From the NCBI RefSeq assembly GCF_001936615.1, contig NZ_MLBF01000008.1, positions 1-64,000 of the forward strand: DNA of 64,000 bases. The letters are read 5' to 3'. The position numbers and the translations under genes were made by a program. Every line of letters begins with the position of its first letter. Position 1 is the first letter of the stretch. The notes below the pieces were generated by a model. It saw only the letters and a program-made list of their open reading frames with translations, did no database searches and was not told the DNA's origin. The DNA is from Desulfosporosinus metallidurans (GTDB lineage Bacteria; Bacillota; Desulfitobacteriia; Desulfitobacteriales; Desulfitobacteriaceae). Below are positions 1 through 8,913 of this stretch, in pieces.

Positions 1-477
1 CCATAGTTGCGCCAATTATAATAATTTTAAATATATCTACTATAGTCGTTAATAATTCATTAGTAATAATTCTAGCAATAGAAGAAGTATCTTCTTGAAA
101 TCTTGAAATTAATTCTCCTACACTAATTTCGTCAAATATACTTTAATTGGAAAATCTAATATTTTATTATACATATCAGTCTTTAAGTCATATACAATGT
201 TAGTAGTTGAAAAATTGAATAAATAGGATTGAATAAAATTTACAATTGAATTTGCTATAGATGCCATTAAAACATATTTAATATTGGTATAAACTGAATT
301 TATATCCTTTTTAAATAGATCTGTTATTATTTCTCCCCATAATAATGGTTGAACTAAAGAAAATAGTATTCCACAAAGTATACATAAAAATAATAATATT
401 AATTTTAATGTATAAGGTTTAATGTACTTGGATACTTTCTTTACTAATAATAAATTTTGTTTTTTAACTATATTCAT
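1..477 (-). pseudogene. ABC exporter, N-terminal transmembrane part, frameshifted and cut by window edge
   Basis: The first 119 codons read from 477 encode a cytosolic N-terminus followed by hydrophobic segments (roughly residues 23-48 and 66-88), typical of the membrane domain of a peptide/lipid ABC exporter. The frame stops at 118. In another frame, codons from about 133 down to base 1 continue the same domain with FDEISVGELISRFQEDTS, the usual 'yFD...GelisR...D' segment. Restoring one T in the T-run near 134-136 rejoins the frames. The ATPase domain would lie left of the window. Either a real inactivating frameshift or a sequencing error is possible. The DNA is much more AT-rich than the core genes, suggesting recent acquisition. 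Family assignment is fairly sure; substrate is unknown. Confidence 0.6.
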
Positions 478-604
478 CGTGGTCGAGATAAAAACTCGAC
501 ATTCACCTCTTTTGGCCCAGTTTGTTGATATAAATAAGTACTAACTCCCAATAATTATGCCCATCTTATTTATAAGGATTATGTATAATTATAGTGTTAT
601 TTCA

Positions 605-784
605 TTATCTGCATACTGGTATTTCTACCAGGTAAAATAAATTCCCACGGTAGTTCTGTTGTATAAATCTAGATTTTCTATTTGTTACTAAAGATGTTGG
701 GTCCGATAACGGCTTTAATGCTTGTTCAAGATGAAATACTCACTCTATCGGATTAGTAGAACTACGACCTAAATAATGAGCTTA
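605..784 (-). pseudogene. possible degenerate reading frame
   Basis: Between the exporter fragment and the small toxin there is no intact gene. On the minus strand a run of about 45 sense codons ends at 605-607 and continues upstream through one in-frame TGA at 740-742 with protein-like composition. I do not recognise it. It may be the remnant of a gene or a chance open stretch. The rest of 480-925 shows nothing I can assign. Confidence 0.15.
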
Positions 785-925
785 GGATCTATTTTCATTC
801 TTAACTTTAGGGGGCCTACCAGAGGCCTTTAAAAAGTTTTTGAAGAGAAATTCGAGCAAAAATTGGATTAACTACTTTACATATTTAGACGGTTTGCTAA
901 ATCCCCTTAGAAAGAGGGGAGGTCC

Positions 926-1033
926 ATGAGCATTTTACAGACACTTATTTTACTGACACTTATGGTAACGATTGGTTTCGCTTCACGTGTTGTTGGAATA
1001 CTTAAATTATCTCTAGATATAGCGAAAAAGTAG
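926..1033 (+). CDS. small hydrophobic putative type I toxin (TxpA / holin-like)
   Basis: This 35-residue reading frame starts at ATG 926 behind a strong ribosome binding site (GGGGAGGT, five to eight bases upstream). It has one membrane segment (residues about 4-26) followed by a short basic tail ending in AKK. Size and layout match the TxpA/'putative holin-like toxin' group of type I toxins, which act on the membrane and are silenced by an antisense RNA. A strong hairpin terminator lies 70 bases downstream, and the spacer between stop and terminator resembles the conserved 3' region of such loci, where the antitoxin RNA is normally encoded on the opposite strand. It is too short for ordinary gene callers. 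The family call is inference from pattern; no homology search was possible. Confidence 0.6.
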   Translation: MSILQTLILLTLMVTIGFASRVVGILKLSLDIAKK

Positions 1034-1102
1034 CCCCCTGCCAAGGAAAAGCTACATTTTAACCCACTGAAAATGGTCGCACTTTCGGACTAAGTTGTAC
1101 AT

Positions 1103-1133
1103 AAAGCTGGGATATTAGAGCATCCCGGCTTTT
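1103..1133 (+). terminator. hairpin terminator after the small toxin
   Basis: AAAGCTGGGAT and ATCCCGGCTTT form an 11-position stem with one mismatch around an 8-base loop, followed by a T-rich stretch. It ends the toxin transcript and could also end an antisense antitoxin RNA in the other direction, because the stem is flanked by A/T runs on both sides. Confidence 0.65.
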
Positions 1134-1149
1134 ACTTTTAACACTATGA

Positions 1150-1560
1150 TTTTAAACTGCGTTTCACTCGGGTTCGACAGTTAAAAGCCGTTTTGCTACT
1201 TAAAATCCCGGAACCCGCTAAAATACTGGATATTTCCCTTCTGAGGGGGTAAAAAACGTAGACACACGGCAATTTATCCACGAGTGCCTCTAGCCCTTGC
1301 GCCACAAAGGTTTGAGGCACTTCTTGTGCCTACGGACTGTCGAACCCGAGAAGCAGCTTTCGGCTGTTTGACGCCTGTTCCTACAAACCGACTTCGGAGG
1401 GTCTACCTTCATCTCGGATACAGCATCGTGCTCACCGAGCACGTTCTTGGCACAAGCCACCCCGGCGGGTTGTATCTCTGCGTAGTGACCACTGGTCGGT
1501 ATGGATGGCAAACACTTGTCCTGAGTTACCTAACTATGGGAGATAAAAGTTATTGAATAC
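1150..1560. other. GC-rich non-coding block with inverted repeats, nature unknown
   Basis: About 400 bases with clearly higher GC than both flanks and overlapping open frames on both strands, a common sign of structured non-coding DNA rather than genes. A 15-base perfect inverted repeat (CTCGGGTTCGACAGT at 1168-1182 and its complement near 1337-1351) encloses a smaller hairpin (GGCAC-N5-GTGCC near 1316-1330). The translated frames have no recognisable domain. It could be a structured RNA, the end of a mobile element, or a relic. Confidence 0.3.
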
Positions 1561-1660
1561 AAATAATGTGTTCCCCTTGTTTCAGTAAATAAAGTAGAAA
1601 TGCACCCAGTCCATTTTCTTAACATCCATTTTCTTATACAATATAGAAAAAAGAATCCAA

Positions 1661-3733
1661 TCAGACAATATTACGTATCACATACCTTGAAATAAAGCTA
1701 ATTCTTTGAAGTTTACCATAGCTTGTCTGCAAACGCTTTTTAAGTTCAAATATATCATCAAAGTCGTTGCCGATTATTTTAATTATCAAATCAATATCGC
1801 GCTCGTAAATCCCTAAATCGAGCAACATCTTTTTTTGCTTGGAGGTCGAAAAGTAAAGGTATTCAATAGCACCAATTACCTTATCGTCTAAAACATTCAG
1901 CAAAGAGCTTTTTACAGATTTTAATCCCATAAAATACCGAACAAGCAATACCTTGGTATAAAATTGATGCTCGATGAAGCTCATTTTAATACTAATTGTT
2001 GTAGAAATTATATTATCAATCCCTTTTGAAGCAAAATACTTCTTTGTATTGTCCACAATTGTTTTAATTTTAGGGCGTCTTCTATGTATAAGGCTATTAA
2101 CAATATTAGCTCTATAATTATCGCGTGTGCCTTCGGCAATATAATACAGACACTTGACTAAATTCAATCTTCCATGTTGAGTATTGATTAGGAGCGTTTG
2201 TAGTTCTTGTAGTAATTCTTGTTCGCACTCTTGGTAACGATAGTAAATTTCCCTTACTGTCTTAAACCTTGGACGACTGCCGATGTGCGTCAGGTATTCA
2301 TCAATTGTAATCCCTAATGTTTGAAGAAATATAATTACATCAGGATGATTTGCTATATTGCCCTTTTGAATGTCTATATCTTTACTTTCGTCGGTCAATT
2401 CAAATTTTATACTTTTGATTGCATCAATTTTTTTATATTCTGGATCAGTTGGAGATTTTAAATAATATGCAGTTCCAATAAAATGCTTATTTAGCCTGCC
2501 AGTCCGACCAACTAAGTTATAAAAATCAAATGCCGAGAAATCTGCTTCATTATTGTTCTTATCGGACATTCTCGATGGCTTAGTAATAATAATGTTTTTT
2601 GCAGTTGTATTTACACCCTCAAGGAGTGTAGATGTGCAGAGTAAGCGATTATAAATATCACTGCTTTCATAGAAATTTAACTGGAACAATCTTGTGCCAA
2701 TTGGTATTTGTCCATTGTGAATTAAATAACCTCTTTCCATTGCCTTGATGACGCACCAATCCTCGTGGATCTCTTCCCTTGCCCATTCCATAAAGAATTT
2801 CACTGTTTGATCTAACTCATCGATTATTGGCTCCTGTGCAATAAAATCATTTACGTATTTGTAAATTCCTGTAACAGTCGGAAAATAGATTAAGGTTTTT
2901 TCATTGGATGGTAATTTTACTAACAATTGCTGACACTCGGGATAGCGATCGTCATGTCGCAATATATTAATACTTCTCACTTCATTAACAACCGGCGAAT
3001 AGGTTGTATTGTAAAACGCGGGTCGTTTTTCCAGTTGCTCAATATCCTCGACCGATTTTATAAACGGTGCCAGTAAAACGTATTTTTGAGCCTTTTGAGC
3101 CAAGTAAAAATATGCCATATTTAAAACTAAAACTCTGTCATTTTGAGGGTCGGTTTCCAATTTATACACTTCGTCGATAACTAAAAAATCAATTTCCTTA
3201 ATCATATCATAAGCGCTTTCTTGCACGACTCTATCATGGGTAATAATGAAAATATTGTTCTGATTAAAGTCATAAATTTTTGCTTCGTCAATATGTGTAT
3301 GAATTTTATATCTTGAAAACATACCTTGATATTTTTTGATTACTCTCTTAACGTATTCATCTACTAAAGCTAAAGTAGGAACAATGAGTACAATGTTTTG
3401 GGGTAAATAACGGGTAATATACTCAAAAATGCAATAGGTTTTCCCAAAGCTAGTTGGGGCGCTGACAATAAGTGCATCGTTATTTTTAATTTGATTTAAG
3501 ATTTCAATTTGTTCAGGGTGCAGTGACAGTTCATCATCTAAAACTGATTCTGCCAAGGCTGAATAAAGGACAGAATCTAATGAGTAAGTATTTGAGTAAA
3601 CGGTTAAATCTAATGCAAATAGATCATCTGCAAGCTCCCGTGCTTTTTGTGTTGGATTCGGTGCCGTAGCTAAAGATCGGATATAGTATTCCCTCAAAGT
3701 TTGAGGGTCATTACTTTGATGCTTCTCGCTCAT
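1661..3733 (-). CDS. hamB: Hachiman defence helicase HamB
   Basis: A 690-residue superfamily 2 helicase. The Walker A motif lies at residues 91-100 (SAPTSFGKTY), the DEAD-box-like motif II is DEVY at about 187-190, and a helicase C-terminal domain follows with the VGRTGR motif VI. It is the partner of the DUF1837 nuclease HamA immediately upstream; the two reading frames overlap by 23 bases, so they are probably translationally coupled. In the known Hachiman system HamA-HamB is an abortive anti-phage complex in which the helicase senses DNA damage or phage DNA and releases the nuclease. The function is inferred from domain content and pairing. The gene is AT-rich like the rest of the island. 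Confidence 0.85.
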   Translation of the reverse strand: MSEKHQSNDPQTLREYYIRSLATAPNPTQKARELADDLFALDLTVYSNTYSLDSVLYSALAESVLDDELSLHPEQIEILNQIKNNDALIVSAPTSFGKTYCIFEYITRYLPQNIVLIVPTLALVDEYVKRVIKKYQGMFSRYKIHTHIDEAKIYDFNQNNIFIITHDRVVQESAYDMIKEIDFLVIDEVYKLETDPQNDRVLVLNMAYFYLAQKAQKYVLLAPFIKSVEDIEQLEKRPAFYNTTYSPVVNEVRSINILRHDDRYPECQQLLVKLPSNEKTLIYFPTVTGIYKYVNDFIAQEPIIDELDQTVKFFMEWAREEIHEDWCVIKAMERGYLIHNGQIPIGTRLFQLNFYESSDIYNRLLCTSTLLEGVNTTAKNIIITKPSRMSDKNNNEADFSAFDFYNLVGRTGRLNKHFIGTAYYLKSPTDPEYKKIDAIKSIKFELTDESKDIDIQKGNIANHPDVIIFLQTLGITIDEYLTHIGSRPRFKTVREIYYRYQECEQELLQELQTLLINTQHGRLNLVKCLYYIAEGTRDNYRANIVNSLIHRRRPKIKTIVDNTKKYFASKGIDNIISTTISIKMSFIEHQFYTKVLLVRYFMGLKSVKSSLLNVLDDKVIGAIEYLYFSTSKQKKMLLDLGIYERDIDLIIKIIGNDFDDIFELKKRLQTSYGKLQRISFISRYVIRNIV

Positions 3734-4655
3734 AGTACGCCCTCCTTTCAGCTATTCCTTGGGTAAAGACTGCAATCAATTTGCTCTTATTGAAAATCGG
3801 AAGTGAAACTATTATGTAAACCGTTTCAAGCCCAAGTATAGCACCTTTTTTAATCATGCATAATTTTTTTAAAATATTGTCTGCTGTAGCGTCTGTTCCA
3901 TGGGCAATAAAAATAGGTATGCCGATCTTTTTTACATCTGCTTTTTCGATAAAGTTCTCGATAGAAAGGCTTAACTCAACAACATCAGCATATTTATCTC
4001 CGAAGATTCCCATATTGTTTTTTAAAAAACGGCTGCTTAACATTAGAGTAAATTCGTCTTTAATCTGCTGTTCGTAAGTTTCTAGAGATTTGTTAATTAA
4101 GCCAGTACCATTTGATAAAGATTTACTTAGCTTAGATTCACCGAAAAGAATCAAATCATTTTCATGAGAATAAAAGAGCGTATCAATGCCATAAACATTC
4201 ATGTTGGGGTCAGTTGTTAAATGCACCTTTGGAATGATGCAATCAAACTCGAAATATTCTGAAAGCAAATTGCAAAAAATGTATTCTCCCACCTTTCCCA
4301 TTTTATCTAATCGGACTTTAAGGTAACCATCGCCAGTATCCTCTAACTCGTATTCATCAGTAAGAATCCGTTGTACCTCTTTCTCTATGGAAGCAGGAAT
4401 TCTTTCAATATTATAATCATCAATATACAGCCTTAAATGTTTGAACAAAGTAACATAGTTCTTAGCCATGGGTTCAAAATGCAAATTCATTTTGTTTTCA
4501 GCATATCTCAATAAACGAGTTTCATCAAAAAAGTAATCAAACAGACCTTTATAAAAACTATGTGAATCAGCCAAATCGATGTGTAGAAAAGTTGATTGTT
4601 CATTTAGTATATGAACGGTAAAGTCATTAAATTTTTCTGTGCTGTGTGCAATCAT
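3711..4655 (-). CDS. hamA: Hachiman defence nuclease HamA (DUF1837)
   Basis: A 314-residue protein with the DUF1837 layout. The C-terminal half carries a PD-(D/E)xK-like nuclease core: a conserved Glu in KVGEY (about 124), Asp in GID (158) and the GESK motif (Glu173, Lys175). It sits directly upstream of the helicase HamB with a 23-base overlap, the defining arrangement of Hachiman systems. HamA is the DNA-cleaving effector and HamB its regulator. No other defence gene is fused to it. All the catalytic positions I expect are present, so the system appears intact. Confidence 0.85.
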   Translation of the reverse strand: MIAHSTEKFNDFTVHILNEQSTFLHIDLADSHSFYKGLFDYFFDETRLLRYAENKMNLHFEPMAKNYVTLFKHLRLYIDDYNIERIPASIEKEVQRILTDEYELEDTGDGYLKVRLDKMGKVGEYIFCNLLSEYFEFDCIIPKVHLTTDPNMNVYGIDTLFYSHENDLILFGESKLSKSLSNGTGLINKSLETYEQQIKDEFTLMLSSRFLKNNMGIFGDKYADVVELSLSIENFIEKADVKKIGIPIFIAHGTDATADNILKKLCMIKKGAILGLETVYIIVSLPIFNKSKLIAVFTQGIAERRAYYEREASK

Positions 4656-4744
4656 AAAAACATCCCTTTCAAATTACCAACAGCTAACACTTTCCACATT
4701 TCTCATCGAATTCCTCCTAAGATCGCGGAAATATTCCAAGAAAA

Positions 4745-4789
4745 AGCAAAAAAGGTCAGATCGTCCAAAAAACGGCCTGACCTTTTGCT
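4745..4789. terminator. bidirectional hairpin upstream of hamA
   Basis: AGCAAAAAAGGTCAG and CTGACCTTTTGCT form a long stem with an A-run on one side and a T-run on the other, so it can terminate transcription from either strand. It insulates hamAB from the left flank of the group II intron. From here to 5071 I see no gene. Confidence 0.6.
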
Positions 4790-5071
4790 AACAAATAAAC
4801 TAATTCACTTTTGACCAAGCACAAATATCCACAGAAAAAATTACCAACTGTAATGGAAACATTTACATATCTAATATGTTCCCGCGTTCGTCCTATACCT
4901 CAAAACTATCTAACCCAAACCCTCAAAACATGTTTTCGTGGACGTACCTGGTCCTATCAAATTGTTCTACAATTTGCTCCCTAAACTCCGAAACCCACAC
5001 CACAGGCCACTCTCAGACTGTGAGTTTTCTCATACTTACCACGCACTCCACGTGCTGCGTCCACGGAAACA

Positions 5072-7814
5072 GTGCAGCGACACGTTGCTGTACAAAATTG
5101 TATGCGGGTTAAATCCTGCAACAAAGTAAAAACAGCGGAGATTAATAATCTCTAACTGATAGTTTGAGGAGTGGAATGATCGGGTAACGCCGTGAAACGC
5201 TTCCCCTGAGACTACGGCAAAAGGGAACGTTTGTAATAACAAATCCTTGATGCAGCCCGTCGAAGTCGGCGGAAGTCTGCCCCAACAATTGTTGTTGTGG
5301 AAATCGGCTTGGAGGCAAGCTGTGCAGATGATACGCCGGGGGTCTATAAATTGCTCATGGTGAGAATGTGGTGTAATGGCCACTGACGAAAATCCGAACG
5401 GAAGGGTCTACACGCGGAATTGGTAGAAATGCCATTGCTGTGCAATGCAGCGTATGTGGGGAAGAGTAAAATGTGTTTCTATGAAATTCCTTATACTATT
5501 ATAGGTAGTATCAAGCATACAGGCTCAAAGGATAACCTAAAAGCAAATGTAAAGATAGAACTATTGGAACGTGGGAAGGTCGAAACGCTGAGTGATTACA
5601 CACAATGAAGCGTTGGCAGGGAAAGCATAAACTATGTATAACCTGGCTTTATTCGGCGGATAGCGCAGTCAATATACCTATGAAACGGGGATAATAAGCC
5701 GTGGAGGGACAGGCTGTAGTCACAAAAAGTATAAACATCTAAGTGCATAGTATTCGAAGGTTCGAGTATGACTAACAAAGGTGAAATCCCCCCTTGTAAA
5801 GGAGAAAGTAACCGACTTTGACAACTGAAAAGAAGCTTAAAAGGCAAAAGCTACGAAATGCTGAATATTACGATTTCCAAGCAATTCAAGATGAGCTATA
5901 CGAACAAAGCAAGCGAAATGAAGTATTTACTAATTTAGTAGAACTAATTACGATGAGAGAAAACATCGGTCTTGCTTATCGCAACATCAAGAAAAACAAG
6001 GGAAGTAAAACAGCAGGTGTCGACAAAAAGACGATTGATGATTTGGCAAAATGGGAAGATGAGCAACTTATTGATTATGTGAGAACCAGACTACAGTGTT
6101 ACAAACCTCAAGCAGTCCGCAGAGTAGAAATACTGAAGGATAACGACCCAACGAAGAAGCGCCCATTGGGAATACCCACTATCATGGAAAGACTCATTCA
6201 GCAATGTATATTACAGGTATTAGAACCCATTTGCGAAGCGAAGTTCTTTGAACGAAGCAATGGATTTAGGCCGAATCGGAGTGCAGAACATGCAATTTCG
6301 CAAGCACATAAATATATGCAACAAAGTGGACTACACTTTGTAATAGATATTGATATTCGGTCATTTTTCGATAATGTGAATCATGCAAAACTAATAAAGC
6401 AACTATGGACGATGGGTATTAGAGATAAAAAGCTACTCTCTATCATCTCGGAGATGCTGAAAGCTGAGATTGCAGGAATAGGATTTCCAGAGCAGGGAAG
6501 CCCCCAGGGCTCGGTAATTTCACCATTATTTTCTAATGTCGTGTTAAATGAATTAGATTGGTGGATAGCAAGCCAATGGGAAACGATACCTACACAGCAC
6601 CGATATAACCTGAAATATAAAGGTGCTAAATACACAGCACTACGGCGGACAAACTTAAAGGAATGTTACATTGTAAGATACGCTGATGACTTTAAAATCT
6701 TTTGTCGTAAAAGAAGTGATGCTGTAAAGCTGTTTAAGGCGACGAAGCAGTGGTTAATGGAGCGATTGGGACTAGAGATAAGTCCAGAAAAGTCCAAAAT
6801 CGTAAACCTCAAACGCCACTACTCTAACTTTTTAGGCTTCAGATTGAAACTTCACAAGAAGGGCAAAAAGAAAAACGGAGATCAAAGATATACTGTAAAA
6901 TCTCACATTTCCAAGAAAGCTGAAAAGAAAATCAAGGACAAAACGCATGAATTAGTGAAGGAAATCCAGAGACCACAAGGAGCGCAGACAGGTTACGGGG
7001 CAGTAAATAAATATAATGCTTACGTAATTGGAGTACACAACTATTATGCTATAGCGACCCTTGTAAATTTGGATTTCAGCCAAATTGCCTTTGGAGTTAG
7101 AAAGAGTCTTAAAGCAAGGTTCAAAGATGGAATAAAGCGGGCAGGAAAAGACCCACCGAACTATGTTAAAGAACGGTACGGGAGCAGTAGAGAACTGAGA
7201 TATATCTATGGCACAGCAATAGTTCCCCTTGCCTATGTACGGCATAGAGTAGCGCTGTATAAGAAGAAAAGTATCAATAAATATACTGAAATAGGCAGGG
7301 AAGAAATTCATAAGCGACTTGAATGTGTTGACATAGATATGCTCATGTATTTAATGCGAAATCCTGAAAAAGGACAAAGCATTGAATATAATGACAACAG
7401 ATTATCGCTGTATGCTGCTCAAAAAGGAAAATGTGCTGTCTCTGGAGCAATTCTTGAAATTGAGGCTATGTATTGCCACCACAAAAAACCATTAGTACTG
7501 GGTGGCGAGGATAAGTATAATAACCTTATACTCGTCACTAAGGCAATACATGAACTTGTTCATGAACCAGACAAAAGCACATTTAAACTCGCTGCTGCCG
7601 CTTTATTACTTGATAAACGACAAGTTGAAAAATTGATAGTTTTGAACAACCTTGCAGTAAAAATCTCTTAAGCAAAATCTTTCGAGTTGTAAACTATGCA
7701 AATTAGAATAAACACTAATTGTGATTGAACGCCGTGTGATGGGAAACTGTCATGCACGGTGTGGGACGGGGGAAAAGGCGGCGATAACATCAAAGTCTTA
7801 CCTATCGTTATTAT
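5072..7814 (+). mobile_element. group II intron (bacterial, with maturase ORF)
   Basis: The 5' end is placed at GTGCAGC (5072), which pairs with GCTGTAC after a five-base loop, as the first helix of domain I does. About 750 bases of structured RNA precede the maturase gene. Downstream of the ORF, domain V is recognisable near 7730-7765 (a CCGTGTGATGGGAAACTG stem-loop core with its CACGGT complement), followed by domain VI and a 3' end close to 7810-7815 (CCTATCGTTATTAT). Total length of about 2.74 kb is normal. The intron lies on the strand opposite to hamAB and the recombinase, in intergenic DNA. Exact ends are uncertain by a few bases. Confidence 0.85.
5818..7671 (+). CDS. ltrA: group II intron reverse transcriptase/maturase with HNH endonuclease
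   Basis: A 617-residue intron-encoded protein. The reverse transcriptase domain (about 60-330) contains the conserved GIPTIMERLIQQ block, the SPQGSVISPLFSN block and the catalytic YADD. A maturase/X domain follows, and the C-terminal ~80 residues form an HNH endonuclease (CAVSG...YCHHKKPL...NNLILVT...H.LVH). It drives splicing and retrohoming of the surrounding intron RNA. It begins at a TTG preceded at some distance by AAAGGAG. All domains look intact, so the intron may be active. Confidence 0.95.
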   Translation: MTTEKKLKRQKLRNAEYYDFQAIQDELYEQSKRNEVFTNLVELITMRENIGLAYRNIKKNKGSKTAGVDKKTIDDLAKWEDEQLIDYVRTRLQCYKPQAVRRVEILKDNDPTKKRPLGIPTIMERLIQQCILQVLEPICEAKFFERSNGFRPNRSAEHAISQAHKYMQQSGLHFVIDIDIRSFFDNVNHAKLIKQLWTMGIRDKKLLSIISEMLKAEIAGIGFPEQGSPQGSVISPLFSNVVLNELDWWIASQWETIPTQHRYNLKYKGAKYTALRRTNLKECYIVRYADDFKIFCRKRSDAVKLFKATKQWLMERLGLEISPEKSKIVNLKRHYSNFLGFRLKLHKKGKKKNGDQRYTVKSHISKKAEKKIKDKTHELVKEIQRPQGAQTGYGAVNKYNAYVIGVHNYYAIATLVNLDFSQIAFGVRKSLKARFKDGIKRAGKDPPNYVKERYGSSRELRYIYGTAIVPLAYVRHRVALYKKKSINKYTEIGREEIHKRLECVDIDMLMYLMRNPEKGQSIEYNDNRLSLYAAQKGKCAVSGAILEIEAMYCHHKKPLVLGGEDKYNNLILVTKAIHELVHEPDKSTFKLAAAALLLDKRQVEKLIVLNNLAVKIS

Positions 7815-7836
7815 TCACCACCTGCATTTCAATCAA

Positions 7837-8664
7837 TCAAAACACAAGATGATTCACCGTTTCTTCCAAATCTTCTTTTGCTGGCTTGCTGTACCGCAAG
7901 ATCATATCGGCTGAAGCGTGGCGACTGAGGGCCTGCACTATAGAAATGTCTACTCCGCTGCGGACCAATTGAGTAATAAAGGTGTGCCGCAGGGCGTGGG
8001 CGTTGATCCCCAGTTGTTCCATGAGATATTGCACAGTTCTTTTGCTAATTCTCTCGCACCTATTGGAAAGGAATAGGGCTGGGTTGTTGTCAGTTCTTCG
8101 GGTGTCAAGGTACTCCGTCAAAGCCTTTCTCGATTCGTTGTTCAGGGGCAGCGTGGCGGCTTTCCCGCCCTTGGCCCACCTGACCGTTAGTTCGCCCTTC
8201 CGTTCTGATATTTCCACATCGCTCCGGTCTAGCTTCACTAGTTCCCCTACCCGTAGGCCAGTATTGAGCAGTAGCACGACGATAGCATAGTCCCGGTGAT
8301 TACCCCGCCGGTCGGTTTCTCGCAATATGCGGTGCGTTTCTCTCTTATCTAGAGCTTTGGGTGCCTGCTGGAGGATGTTGGGTTGTTTAATAACCCTAAT
8401 GTTTTCTATAGCCTTAGTTTTGTTAGCGTAACGACAGAAGGATTTTAATGCGTTAAAAATCTTATTGATTGTCCCAGCCGATTTCTTTTTGGCTACAAGA
8501 TAGTCAATATACTGTTGAACGTCCGTTCTAACGAAGCCTGACAGATCTGTTCCAGTGCCTTTAAGCCAGCGGTCGAATTGGATAAGGACTTGGCGGTAAG
8601 TTTCCTTGGTAGTTTCCGCTTTGGCGGAAAGATGCTCTCGTACGAAAGATTCTATAGCATCCAT
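7837..8664 (-). CDS. XerC/D-like tyrosine recombinase
   Basis: A 275-residue site-specific recombinase with a SAM-like N-terminal core-binding domain (about 1-85) and a catalytic domain carrying the R (TGLRVGEL), H-R (HALRHTF), H (LSRHAS) and tyrosine nucleophile (ILRYSKP) positions. The start is placed at ATG 8664 because AGAAGG lies eight bases upstream. A longer reading from GTG 8775 lacks a ribosome binding site. It sits 20 bases from the 3' end of the group II intron. Two integrases in one island suggest nested or successive mobile elements. Confidence 0.9.
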   Translation of the reverse strand: MDAIESFVREHLSAKAETTKETYRQVLIQFDRWLKGTGTDLSGFVRTDVQQYIDYLVAKKKSAGTINKIFNALKSFCRYANKTKAIENIRVIKQPNILQQAPKALDKRETHRILRETDRRGNHRDYAIVVLLLNTGLRVGELVKLDRSDVEISERKGELTVRWAKGGKAATLPLNNESRKALTEYLDTRRTDNNPALFLSNRCERISKRTVQYLMEQLGINAHALRHTFITQLVRSGVDISIVQALSRHASADMILRYSKPAKEDLEETVNHLVF

Positions 8665-8913
8665 ATCGTTAGCCTTCTTTCTCGTTAGTTGGGTGCAACA
8701 GAATCCTGAAAATAGTGACTTAAATAATTCTGTGCAATATTTTTTACGGGATAATAGGCGTTTTAAGGGTAACACAGGTAGAATTGTCGTTCTGCGTAGT
8801 AATTCTGTGACAATTATTGAATCTAAAAATATTAAACGGGATACCTTTTCAGTATCCCGTAAATAGTTGCAGCTACCCTAAACAATGTCTAGGGCGACAT
8901 CAGTTGGGTATTC

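Noticed and set aside
1284..1556. Overlapping open frames on both strands (90 and 73 residues)
   Set aside because: Neither has a ribosome binding site or recognisable domain; overlapping opposite frames in a GC-rich, repeat-containing block are better explained as non-coding.
5036..5608. Short open frames on both strands upstream of the maturase
   Set aside because: They lie in domains I-IV of the group II intron RNA and have no coding signals.
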